From contig JADGGF010000025.1 of the NCBI GenBank assembly GCA_019690055.1, positions 1 to 18,994 on the forward strand: a stretch of DNA of 18,994 bases, in the 5' to 3' direction. Below are positions 6,762-12,995 of the stretch, in pieces. The DNA is from Micromonosporaceae bacterium. Lineage in GTDB: Bacteria; Actinomycetota; Actinomycetes; Mycobacteriales; Micromonosporaceae. Below the pieces are notes generated by a model. It saw only the letters and a program-made list of their open reading frames with translations, did no database searches and was not told the origin of the DNA. The translations under genes were made by a program, and so were the position numbers. Each line of letters begins with the position of its first letter. Within the stretch, counting starts at the first letter, position 1.

Positions 6762-7550
6762 GTGGACCGGTATGCGCGGTGGAACGCGCTCCTGGAGCTG
6801 CTGACCGAAACCGGTCGGATCAGCGTGGAGGAGGCGGCCGCGCGGCTGATGGTCTCGCCGGCGACGATCCGGCGCGACTTCGACCAACTCGCCCAGCAGC
6901 AGATGATCACGCGTACCCGCGGGGGTGCCGTGATCAACGGCGTCTCCTACGACCTGCCGCTGCGCTACAAGTCGGCCAAGCATGCCCCGGAGAAGCAGCG
7001 CATCGGGGCCGCCGCCGCCGCGCTCGTCGAGCCGGCCATGGTCGTGGGCCTCACGGGTGGCACCACCACCACCGAGGTCGCCCGGGCGCTGGCCGCCCGC
7101 CCCGACCTGGCCGGCAGCGGTCCGGACGGACCATCCCTGACCGTCGTCACCAACGCGTTGAACATCGCCAACGAGCTGGTGGTCCGGTCCCGCATGAAGA
7201 TCGTCGTCACCGGTGGCGTGATCCGGCCGCAGTCGTACGAACTGGTCGGCCCACTCGCCACCGGCATCCTGCGCGAGCTCACCCTCGACCTGGCGTTCCT
7301 CGGCGTCGACGCGTTCGACGCCACGCTCGGCGCGGCTTCACATCACGAGGGGGAGGCGGCGATGAACAGCCTGCTCGCCTCGCGGGCCCGGCGCATCGTG
7401 GTCATCGCCGACTCGTCCAAGCTCGGCCAGCACGCCTTCGCCCGGGTCTGCCCGACCGAGAAGGTGTCCACGCTGATCACCGACAAGGACGCCTCCGACG
7501 AGCTGGTGGCGCCGTTCATCGCCCGCGACATCGAGGTGCTGCGCGTCTGA
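6762..7550 (+). CDS. DeoR-family transcriptional regulator
   Basis: A 262-residue DeoR/GlpR-type regulator. The N-terminal winged helix-turn-helix shows the family signature: RISVEEAAARLMVSPATIRRDFDQL spans about residues 19-43, followed by the wing MITRTRGGAV. The C-terminal sugar-phosphate-sensing domain has the usual TGGTTTTEVARAL, VVTNALNIANEL, VTGGVIRPQSYELVGP, DLAFLGVDAFD and IADSSKLGQHAF blocks. Length is normal. The start is GTG 6762-6764 with a strong Shine-Dalgarno sequence AGGAGGA at 6751-6757. It diverges from nagA and is probably its repressor and self-regulator, with an amino-sugar phosphate as inducer; that link is inferred from position. It ends in a strong hairpin shared with the converging msiK-like gene. 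Confidence 0.93.
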   Translation: MDRYARWNALLELLTETGRISVEEAAARLMVSPATIRRDFDQLAQQQMITRTRGGAVINGVSYDLPLRYKSAKHAPEKQRIGAAAAALVEPAMVVGLTGGTTTTEVARALAARPDLAGSGPDGPSLTVVTNALNIANELVVRSRMKIVVTGGVIRPQSYELVGPLATGILRELTLDLAFLGVDAFDATLGAASHHEGEAAMNSLLASRARRIVVIADSSKLGQHAFARVCPTEKVSTLITDKDASDELVAPFIARDIEVLRV

Positions 7551-7571
7551 CCTCGCCGGGCCGACCTCATG

Positions 7572-7621
7572 CAGGAAGGCGTCCTTCCTGGGCGGAAACG
7601 CTCAAGAAGGACGCCTTCCTG
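7572..7621. terminator. Bidirectional hairpin terminator with GAAA loop
   Basis: Bases 7572-7587 pair perfectly with 7606-7621 (16 bp). After one C/A mismatch, six further pairs (one G-U) close a GAAA tetraloop at 7595-7598 as read on the plus strand. No long T-tract follows on either side. Each arm is itself nearly palindromic (AGGAAGGCGTCCTTCCT on the left). It sits in the 94-nt gap between two converging genes, so a two-way terminator is the natural reading. From general memory, similar hairpins recur between genes in Micromonosporaceae. Confidence 0.85.
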
Positions 7622-7644
7622 ACAATGGCTGGGGCTGGCGGCGG

Positions 7645-8742
7645 CTACAGGCGCACGCCCGTGACCGGGTGGAACGCGTGGTGGGTGTTCGGCCGCGGCT
7701 TGAGGTACACGGTGTCGCCGATGCGCGGCGCCGCGTGGCTGGGCACCCGCACGACCAGCGTCTCCTGGCTGCCGGTGCCGTTGAGCGTGGCGTGGCCGTG
7801 CACGTACGCGTCCGAGCCGAGCTCTTCGACCAGCTCCACCACGACCGGGATGCCGCCCTCGCTCTGGCCCACGAGGTCGGCGTGCTCGGGCCGGAAGCCG
7901 ACGGTGACCATGCCGTTGCCGTTCTCCTTGGCCGCGGCGACCTGCTCCCGGGTCAGCGGCACCAGCACACCGCCGAAGTCCGCGCCGGAGTCGGTGAGCC
8001 GGACGGTGCGGATGTTCATGGCCGGCGAGCCGATGAAGCCGGCGACGAAGGCGTTGGCCGGGGTGTCGTAGAGCGCCCGCGGCGTGTCGACCTGCTGGAG
8101 CACACCGTCGAGCAGGACGGCCACCCGGTCGCCCATGGTCATGGCCTCAACCTGGTCGTGGGTCACGTAGACCGTGGTGACACCGAGCCGCTTCTGCAGC
8201 GCCGCGATCTGGGCCCGGGTCTGCACCCGCAGCTTGGCGTCGAGGTTGGACAGCGGCTCGTCCATGAGGAACACCTGCGGCTCACGCACGATCGCGCGGC
8301 CCATGGCGACCCGCTGACGCTGACCACCGGAGAGCGCCTTGGGCTTGCGGGAGAGCAGCGACTCGTCCATGTCGAGCAGGCGGGCCGCCTCGCGCACCCG
8401 GCGGTCGATCTCCGCCTTGGGCGTGCGGCGCAGCTTGAGGGCGAACGCCATGTTCTCGTAGACGGTCATGTGCGGGTAGAGCGCGTAGTTCTGGAACACC
8501 ATCGCGATGTCCCGCGACTTCGGGGGGACGTTGGTGACGTCCACGTCGTCGATGTAGATCGCGCCCTCGTCGATCTCCTCCAGGCCCGCGAGCATCCGCA
8601 GGCTGGTGGACTTACCGCAGCCGGACGGGCCGACCAGGACCAGGAACTCGCCGTTGCCGATCTGCAGGTCGAGCTGGTTCACCGCGGGCCGCGTGGACCC
8701 CGGGTAGATACGGCTGGCCTTGGCGTACGTGACGGTAGCCAT
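7645..8742 (-). CDS. msiK: Multi-sugar ABC transporter ATP-binding protein (MsiK/UgpC type)
   Basis: A 365-residue cytosolic ATPase that energises carbohydrate ABC importers. It shows Walker A GPSGCGKST (38-46), Q-loop Gln84 (MVFQNYALYPHMTVYEN), signature LSGGQRQR (137-144), Walker B VFLMDE (157-162), D-loop SNLDAK and H-loop His195 (YVTHDQVEAMTMGDR). The C-terminal 120 residues form the regulatory OB-fold/TOBE domain typical of the MalK/UgpC/MsmX/MsiK subfamily (VGFRPEHADL, PVVVELVEELGSDAYVHG). No permease or binding-protein genes are nearby, as with the stand-alone Streptomyces MsiK that serves several sugar importers. The start is ATG 8740-8742. The Shine-Dalgarno AAAGGT (8757-8762) lies 14 nt upstream, but a small hairpin occupies the space between. 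The nearby nagA/DeoR pair suggests a shared role in amino-sugar or chitin-derived sugar use (inference). Confidence 0.93.
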   Translation of the reverse strand: MATVTYAKASRIYPGSTRPAVNQLDLQIGNGEFLVLVGPSGCGKSTSLRMLAGLEEIDEGAIYIDDVDVTNVPPKSRDIAMVFQNYALYPHMTVYENMAFALKLRRTPKAEIDRRVREAARLLDMDESLLSRKPKALSGGQRQRVAMGRAIVREPQVFLMDEPLSNLDAKLRVQTRAQIAALQKRLGVTTVYVTHDQVEAMTMGDRVAVLLDGVLQQVDTPRALYDTPANAFVAGFIGSPAMNIRTVRLTDSGADFGGVLVPLTREQVAAAKENGNGMVTVGFRPEHADLVGQSEGGIPVVVELVEELGSDAYVHGHATLNGTGSQETLVVRVPSHAAPRIGDTVYLKPRPNTHHAFHPVTGVRL

Positions 8743-8756
8743 GGTGTAGCAACACC
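8743..8756 (-). promoter_or_regulatory. Small hairpin between Shine-Dalgarno and ATG of the msiK-like gene
   Basis: On the minus strand GGTGT, loop TGCT, ACACC forms a perfect 5-bp stem directly abutting the ATG. The Shine-Dalgarno AAAGGT lies directly beyond it. If folded, the hairpin would shorten the effective spacing between ribosome-binding site and start. Confidence 0.4.
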
Positions 8757-8856
8757 ACCTTTCACCGGCAGGAACGTGCCGGACGATCCGAGTGAAAGAT
8801 CCGTTCCGGCGTGGCTGGCCGTCACGGATGGCCGCCGGGGTCGGCGGGTTGCGCAC

Positions 8857-8886
8857 ACGGTAATCGACGGCGCTCGCGGCTGCCAA
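8857..8886 (-). promoter_or_regulatory. Putative promoter of the msiK-like gene
   Basis: On the minus strand TTGGCA (8881-8886), an 18-nt spacer, and TACCGT (8857-8862). This would give a leader of roughly 105-110 nt before the ATG at 8742. The 298-nt gap up to the tRNA otherwise contains only the direct repeats described separately. Confidence 0.35.
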
Positions 8887-8990
8887 GACCGGCGAGTATG
8901 ACGATCTCGTGACGGGTAATCCGTCGGCACGCGCGACGCGGACGGGCGTACGATCGGGGGCGGACGCGTCGCGCCCGGCAACGGGGACGG

Positions 8991-9043
8991 ACGCGTCCCC
9001 CTGATCCCGCCACTGCGGACGCACGCGTCCCGGTGGTCCCGCC
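8991..9043 (+). repeat. Two 21-bp direct repeats abutting the 5' end of the tRNA gene
   Basis: ACGCGTCCC..TG.TCCCGCC occurs at 8991-9011 and again at 9023-9043, with 18 of 21 bases identical. The second copy runs three bases into the tRNA acceptor stem. A partial third copy of the ACGCGTC core is at 8964-8970. Confidence 0.5.
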
Positions 9044-9115
9044 GGTGTAGCTCAGTGGTAGAGCAACCGCCTTGTAAGCGGTTGGTCGTCGGTTCAATCC
9101 CGACCACCGGCTCCA
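9041..9115 (+). tRNA. tRNA-Thr (anticodon TGT)
   Basis: A complete cloverleaf can be drawn. The acceptor stem is GCCGGTG (9041-9047) with CACCGGC (9105-9111), and the discriminator is T at 9112. The D-arm region TAGCTCAGTGGTAGAGC follows the acceptor stem. The anticodon stem is ACCGC/GCGGT around the loop CTTGTAA (9071-9077), giving anticodon TGT at 9073-9075, which reads ACA. The T-loop is GGTTCAATCC. CCA is encoded at 9113-9115. No integrase or duplicated tRNA 3' end is visible downstream, so it does not look like an occupied integration site. Confidence 0.96.
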
Positions 9116-9314
9116 CCCCGAGGCCCATCGTGGCCGTCGAACCCCAGGCCAGCCGGCGTACTGCGGTGTGAACAGCTGACACGGCGCACGTCGACTCATC
9201 ACCAGCTGCCTGACCATCGCCTCCTCGACGGTGCTCCACCGGACCATGGCCCACGCCTCACCGCGCCCATTTCATCGCCACCCGGCCCTCGACAAGTCCC
9301 GCCTTATCTAGGCC

Positions 9315-9344
9315 TTGACTTATATAAGCGCCGGCCGGTACTGT
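9315..9344 (+). promoter_or_regulatory. Promoter and operator of the ArsR-type gene
   Basis: TTGACT (9315-9320), an 18-nt spacer, and TACTGT (9339-9344), followed 6 nt later by the GTG start at 9351: a near-consensus leaderless promoter. A perfect 10-bp palindrome CTTATATAAG (9319-9328) overlaps the -35 box and spacer. It is strikingly AT-rich for this genome and is a natural site for autorepression. Confidence 0.65.
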
Positions 9345-9350
9345 CGGCCC

Positions 9351-9812
9351 GTGCACGCGTTCGACGTGTTGGGGGATCCGGTGCGGCGGCGGATTCTCGA
9401 GCTGCTCGCCGACGGGGAGCAGACCGCCGGGGCAGTGACCGACGCGATCCGCGCCGAGTTCGGCATCTCCCAACCCGCGGTGTCTCAGCACCTGAAGGTG
9501 TTGCGCGAGAGCGGGTTCGCCACGGTCAGGGCCGAGGGGACGCGGCGGCTGTACGCCGTCAACCCGGGTGCTCTGTCCGAAGTGGACCAGTGGCTGGACC
9601 GGTTCCGGGCGTTCTGGAGCCAGCGGATGGATGCCCTGGAGACCGAGCTGTTTCGTGGTCGGCGCGAGGCCCGGCAACGGGAAGCGACCGCCGGTACGCC
9701 GGCCCAGGCGCAGGAGCACCGCCTTGTGGCCCGGCAGCGCCGCGCGGAAAGCCAGTCACAGAACCGAAGAGACCAGGCACAGAGTCGAGGAGAACAGAGG
9801 GAGACGGCGTGA
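9351..9812 (+). CDS. ArsR-family winged-helix transcriptional regulator
   Basis: A 153-residue regulator whose first 100 residues are a typical ArsR-type winged helix: FDVLGDPVRRRILELLADGEQTAG at residues 4-27, then recognition helix ISQPAVSQHLKVLRESG (39-55) and wing VRAEGTRRLYAV (59-70). No CxC-type metal-binding motif is seen, so it belongs with the metal-independent group often paired with AHSA1/SRPBCC proteins. The C-terminal 50 residues are rich in Arg, Gln and Glu and probably disordered. The GTG start at 9351 is supported by the promoter directly upstream. Its stop codon overlaps the next gene's start (GTGA, 9809-9812), so the two are translationally coupled. Autoregulation through the CTTATATAAG palindrome is likely but inferred. 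Confidence 0.92.
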   Translation: MHAFDVLGDPVRRRILELLADGEQTAGAVTDAIRAEFGISQPAVSQHLKVLRESGFATVRAEGTRRLYAVNPGALSEVDQWLDRFRAFWSQRMDALETELFRGRREARQREATAGTPAQAQEHRLVARQRRAESQSQNRRDQAQSRGEQRETA

Positions 9813-10456
9813 AGGACGTGATGGAGCATCTGGCCGCGGTGACCCGCCAGACGGGCACGGCCACGACCCCGGCGGGTGAGGGCCGTACGGTCACCCTCCG
9901 CCGGGTCTACCGGGCCGAGGTCGAGGAGGTGTGGGACGCCCTCACCACCGCCGAGCGCATCAGCCGCTGGTTCCTGCCGATCAGCGGTGAGCTGAAGCTG
10001 GGCGGGCACTACCAGTTCGAGGGCAATGCCGGCGGCGAGATCCTCGCCTGCGAGCCACCGCGGATGCTGCGGGTGAGCTGGGTGATGGGCGAGCCGAGCC
10101 CGGAGAACTTCAGCGAGGTGGAGGTGCGGCTGACCCCGGTCGACGGGGGCACGCAGTTCGAGCTGCTGCACACGGCCACCGTGCCGCCCGAGATGTGGGA
10201 CCAGTTCGGTCCGGGCGCGGTCGGCGTGGGCTGGGACGGCGCGCTCCTGGGCCTCGCCCAGCACCTGCTGCACCCCGACGTCGACCTGTCCGACGAGGAG
10301 AAGCAGGCGTGGATGGTCAGCGAGGAGGCCCACCGGTTCTACACCGCGGCCAGCGAGGCGTGGGGCGAGGCCCTGCGCGCGTCGGGGGCCAGCGACGAGT
10401 TCGTGGCGGCGGCCGTGGCGGCCACCACCAACTTCTACGCGCCGGCCGACCAGTGA
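9809..10456 (+). CDS. SRPBCC/AHSA1-family protein
   Basis: A 215-residue protein with a START-like fold of the AHSA1 (Aha1 C-terminal) type. RTVTLRRVYRAEVEEVWDALTTAERISRWFLPI (26-58) is the characteristic first strand and helix; a GELKLGGHYQFEG strand pair and the EVEVRLTPVDGGTQFELLHT strands follow. A long C-terminal helix with GVGWDGALLGLAQHL completes the hydrophobic pocket. Such proteins bind small hydrophobic ligands or act as stress/chaperone cofactors, and the ligand cannot be predicted here. The C-terminus (about 155-215) is longer than the minimal domain. It overlaps the ArsR gene by 4 nt and has GAGGGAG upstream of its GTG. The common ArsR-AHSA1 pairing suggests that the repressor controls this gene. 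Confidence 0.9.
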   Translation: MKDVMEHLAAVTRQTGTATTPAGEGRTVTLRRVYRAEVEEVWDALTTAERISRWFLPISGELKLGGHYQFEGNAGGEILACEPPRMLRVSWVMGEPSPENFSEVEVRLTPVDGGTQFELLHTATVPPEMWDQFGPGAVGVGWDGALLGLAQHLLHPDVDLSDEEKQAWMVSEEAHRFYTAASEAWGEALRASGASDEFVAAAVAATTNFYAPADQ

Positions 10457-10507
10457 CCCATCGCCCGTGGTCGCTGGACGCGGGCGGACACCGAGCGTGG
10501 GCGGATG

Positions 10508-10544
10508 CGAGGATGGTCCACCGTGGACTGGTTGACCATCCTCG
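10508..10544 (+). promoter_or_regulatory. Alternative hairpins over the start of the small membrane protein gene
   Basis: CGAGGATGGTC (10508-10518) pairs perfectly with GACCATCCTCG (10534-10544) around a 15-nt loop. The stem includes the likely Shine-Dalgarno GAGGA and the loop contains the GTG start. An exact palindrome GTCCACCGTGGAC (10516-10528) competes for the same bases, so only one hairpin can form at a time. Confidence 0.5.
10516..10528. repeat. Exact copy of the iterated palindrome GTCCAC-C-GTGGAC
   Basis: A perfect 13-bp inverted repeat spanning the presumed GTG start (10523) of the small membrane protein gene. Confidence 0.65.
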
Positions 10545-11086
10545 CGACCATCGCCGGTGGCGCCGCCGCCCTGCTCGGTACCGTGCTCGCCCACTCCCTG
10601 GGCAGCCGGGAGGAGCGCAAGCGGTCCAACAGCGTCGCCCGACGGGACAGTTACGTCGCCTACCTCGTCGCGCTGGACGCCGGGTTCGGCCGGCTGCGGC
10701 AGCTCGCCGACCCGGACGACCCGCCGGACAACCTCACGGTCCAGGTGCGCCGCGCCTTCGGTGAGGCCGGCGTCTACGAGGCCCGTGAGCGGCTGCTGCT
10801 CGTCGGCAACCCGTCGGTGCTCGGCCCGGCCGAGCAGGTGCTGCGGCGGCTGGGGGCGGTCCGGACGGCGGTCCGCGATGGGGTGAAGCTGCACACCCGG
10901 GCCTTCCACGACGTGTACCACCCCTACGCCGAGGCGCTGTGGCGGCTGCGCGTCGCGATCCGCCAGGATCTGGGCTCCGCTCCGCTCACCCCGTCCGACG
11001 TGGACAAGGAGAGCTGGGACTCCCAGGCGGCCTGCGACTTCTGCCGCACGCACTCGGCTGCGGTCCCCCAGCAGGCCTCCGCGTAA
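10523..11086 (+). CDS. Membrane-anchored hypothetical protein
   Basis: I do not recognise a family. The 187-residue product has one N-terminal hydrophobic helix (WLTILATIAGGAAALLGTVLAHSL, about residues 3-26), then a charged cytosolic part predicted to be mostly helical, with repeated Leu/Arg/Glu heptad-like stretches (YVAYLVALDAGFGRLRQL, AEQVLRRLGAVRTAVRDGV). A CDFC motif occurs near the C-terminus. The layout resembles small helical membrane-tethered proteins common in actinobacteria. I prefer GTG 10523 because GAGGA (10509-10513) precedes it by about nine bases. The ATG at 10505 is in frame, has a poorer ribosome site, and would add six residues. It follows the AHSA1 gene by 66 nt and may be co-transcribed. 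It converges on the DUF3152 gene with only 13 nt between stops and no visible terminator. Confidence 0.75.
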   Translation: MDWLTILATIAGGAAALLGTVLAHSLGSREERKRSNSVARRDSYVAYLVALDAGFGRLRQLADPDDPPDNLTVQVRRAFGEAGVYEARERLLLVGNPSVLGPAEQVLRRLGAVRTAVRDGVKLHTRAFHDVYHPYAEALWRLRVAIRQDLGSAPLTPSDVDKESWDSQAACDFCRTHSAAVPQQASA

Positions 11087-11099
11087 GTATGTCCCGGCT

Positions 11100-11849
11100 T
11101 CACCCGATGTAGCGGCCGTCCTCGGAGTACGGCCAGAGGTTGGGCGCACAGCCCTGCAGTCCCTCGTAGTAGACCGGCATCATCACGGGCGCCGGCTGAC
11201 CGGGCCCGGGACACGGCACGTGCTCGGCGTGGCCGAGCGCGTGCCCGACCTCGTGGTTGATCAGCAGGATCCGATAGCTCTCGATGTCCCCGGCGTAGGC
11301 ATCGACGCCGTTCTCCCACCGCCGCTGGTTGAGCACCACATCGATGCCGTTGCGGCAGGAGACCTGACCATTGGTGTCCAGCGGGGCGCACAGTTGGTCA
11401 ACGGTGGCGGGTGTCGCCAGCCGAATGATCATCTCGACCGGGGCGTCGGTGTCGACCCGCTGGAACGACACCCCCTCGTTGCGCCACCCGCGCGGGTGGG
11501 CCAGGACCGCGTCCACCACGCGGGCGACTTCGTTCGCATCGATGCCGATCGCGGTCTCGACTTCGACCCGGTACCGGTAGAGCGGGCCGGTGCCGACCGG
11601 CTCCGTCCCACCGGTCGCGACCGTCCACCCGAACCCCTCGGCGTCCCCAGGGCCGGGCGGCGGGGCCTCCATCCCGGGACCGGTACCCCACGACTCGTTC
11701 CCGCCCCACCACTCGTGGACGGGGTCGCCGGAGAGCCGCTCCAGAATGTCCGGCCGGACCCCGATCGCGACGAGCCCCACCACACTCAGCGCAAGAAGGG
11801 ATGCGCCGAAGGTGGCCACGGAACTCCACGAATGCCGTCGTCGCCTCAT
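11100..11849 (-). CDS. DUF3152 secreted zincin-like protein
   Basis: A 249-residue protein with a basic N-terminus (MRRRRH), one hydrophobic helix (about 13-31) acting as signal or anchor, a Pro/Gly-rich linker (about 40-75) and an extracytoplasmic domain matching DUF3152 as I know it. Residues 199-210 read HEVGHALGHAEH, an HExxH zinc-binding motif with further histidines at 207 and 210. VMMP at 222-225 could be a Met-turn, as in metzincin peptidases. Cysteines at 154, 165, 213 and 234 could form two disulfides, in line with secretion. The start is ATG 11847-11849, directly preceded by an unusually AT-rich stretch. Peptidase activity is a prediction: the spacing of the third ligand departs from the canonical HExxHxxGxxH. 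It is downstream of rlmB on the same strand, with a 78-nt gap. Confidence 0.9.
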   Translation of the reverse strand: MRRRRHSWSSVATFGASLLALSVVGLVAIGVRPDILERLSGDPVHEWWGGNESWGTGPGMEAPPPGPGDAEGFGWTVATGGTEPVGTGPLYRYRVEVETAIGIDANEVARVVDAVLAHPRGWRNEGVSFQRVDTDAPVEMIIRLATPATVDQLCAPLDTNGQVSCRNGIDVVLNQRRWENGVDAYAGDIESYRILLINHEVGHALGHAEHVPCPGPGQPAPVMMPVYYEGLQGCAPNLWPYSEDGRYIG

Positions 11850-11880
11850 AGATACTCAGTATGCATATCGCGTATGTAGT
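11850..11880 (-). promoter_or_regulatory. AT-rich promoter/operator region of the DUF3152 gene
   Basis: This 31-nt stretch is strongly AT-rich against a very GC-rich background. It holds the perfect odd palindrome ATACTCAGTAT (11852-11862) and an ATGCAT palindrome (11861-11866). CATACT on the minus strand lies 8 nt before the ATG and could be a -10 box. A regulator site overlapping a short-leader promoter is plausible. Confidence 0.4.
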
Positions 11881-11927
11881 CGGCAACCGCGACAGACGGA
11901 CGGCGAGCCGGCGGAGGACGGGTTGGC

Positions 11928-12992
11928 CTACTCGGCTGAGGCGCGGCGGCGGGCGACCTCGGCAAGCGCGACCGCGGCGGCCACCGAGGCGTTGAGCGAG
12001 TCGACTGTGGACGATATGGGGATCCGCACTCGCAGGTCACAGGTCTCGCCGACCAGGCGGGACAGGCCCCGGCCCTCGGACCCGACCACCAGCACGAGCG
12101 GCGAGAGCGCGGCGTCGAGGTCGTAGAGATCGGTCGTGCCGTCGGCGTCGAGTCCGACCACGAGGAAGCCGGCCGTCTGGCAGGCCTGCAGGGCCCGGGT
12201 CAGGTTCGTCACCTGGGCGATGGGGAGCCGGGCCGCGGCGCCGGCCGACGTACGCCAGGCGGTGGCGGTCATCCCGGCGGCGCGCCGCTCGGGCAGGAAC
12301 ACCCCCTGCGCGCCGAAGGCGGCCGCCGACCGCACCACCGCACCGAGGTTGCGCGGGTCGGTGACCCCGTCCAGCGCCACGAGCAGCGGGCTGGCCGCCT
12401 CGCTCGCCGCCGCGAGCAGGTCCTCGAACAGCTCGTAGGCGAACGGCGGCACCTGCAGGCCCACGCCCTGGTGCAGCACACCGCCGGTCATCCGGTCGAG
12501 CTCGGCCCGGCTGACCTCCAGCAGCGGTATGCCCCGGTCGGTGGCGGTGCGCACGATCTCGGTGATGCGTTCATCCGTCTCGATGCCGTGGGCGACGTAG
12601 AGCGCGGTCGTGGGGGTGTGCGTGCGCAGCGCCTCCAGCACGGGGTTGCGACCCACGACCAGCTCAGCCGCCGCCTTGGGCGCGGGCGCTTTGCGACCGG
12701 GCGAGACCCGCGGTCGGCTCGACGCCGCCCGGGCCGCCCGCAGCGGCGCCCCGCGGGTGCCGACCTTCGGTGTCCGGCCGGCGGCCGCCGCGGCCCGCCG
12801 CTCGCGCTCCTGCTTGCGGGCCGTGCCGGCCGGCACGTCGTCGCCGGTGTAGGCCTTGTGCCACGGACGCTCCTCGGCCGGCAGGGTCCGACCGCGGCCG
12901 GCCAGGCGGGCCCGGTTCTTGCCCCCGGAGCCGGTGGTGGCGCCCTTCTTCGCCGTGGTGCGACGCCCGCGTCGCGCTGAGTTACCCGGCAC
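11928..12992 (-). CDS. rlmB: 23S rRNA (guanosine-2'-O-)-methyltransferase RlmB, SpoU/TrmH family
   Basis: A 354-residue SPOUT methyltransferase predicted to 2'-O-methylate a guanosine of 23S rRNA using SAM. The substrate-binding domain starts at about residue 110 (ELVVGRNPVLEALRTHTPTTALYVA). The catalytic domain has the three SpoU motifs: LDGVTDPRNLGAVVRSAAAFG (motif 1), VLVVGSEGRGLSRLV (motif 2) and IPISSTVDSLNASVAAAVAL (motif 3). The first 109 residues are an Arg/Lys/Ala-rich, probably disordered extension absent from the shorter E. coli enzyme but common in actinobacterial homologues. It probably contacts RNA (inference). The GTG start at 12990-12992 follows the cysS stop by 3 nt, so the two are co-translated; this cysS-rlmB order is conserved in actinobacteria. 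Motif 3 codons contain a copy of the iterated palindrome. Confidence 0.95.
   Translation of the reverse strand: MPGNSARRGRRTTAKKGATTGSGGKNRARLAGRGRTLPAEERPWHKAYTGDDVPAGTARKQERERRAAAAAGRTPKVGTRGAPLRAARAASSRPRVSPGRKAPAPKAAAELVVGRNPVLEALRTHTPTTALYVAHGIETDERITEIVRTATDRGIPLLEVSRAELDRMTGGVLHQGVGLQVPPFAYELFEDLLAAASEAASPLLVALDGVTDPRNLGAVVRSAAAFGAQGVFLPERRAAGMTATAWRTSAGAAARLPIAQVTNLTRALQACQTAGFLVVGLDADGTTDLYDLDAALSPLVLVVGSEGRGLSRLVGETCDLRVRIPISSTVDSLNASVAAAVALAEVARRRASAE
12000..12012. repeat. Copy of the iterated palindrome, GTCGACTGTGGAC
   Basis: One mismatch to GTCCAC-N-GTGGAC. It is read as Ser-Thr-Val-Asp inside SpoU motif 3 of rlmB. Confidence 0.55.
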
Positions 12993-12995
12993 GGC

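Noticed and set aside
8679..9254. Minus-strand open frame of 191 residues across the tRNA (contains VEPVVGIEPTTNRLQ)
   Set aside because: It runs antisense through tRNA-Thr; the familiar GIEPTTNRLQGG-like peptide is a well-known artefact of translating the complement of tRNA genes.
9041..9350. Possible attachment site of an integrated element at the tRNA 3' end
   Set aside because: No integrase, no second copy of the tRNA 3' end and no mobile genes are seen in the window; 9116-9314 holds nothing I can name.
9485..11149. 554-codon minus-strand frame opposite the ArsR, AHSA1 and membrane-protein genes
   Set aside because: Antisense shadow with no recognisable domain; the plus strand has overlapping starts and stops, promoter and family motifs.
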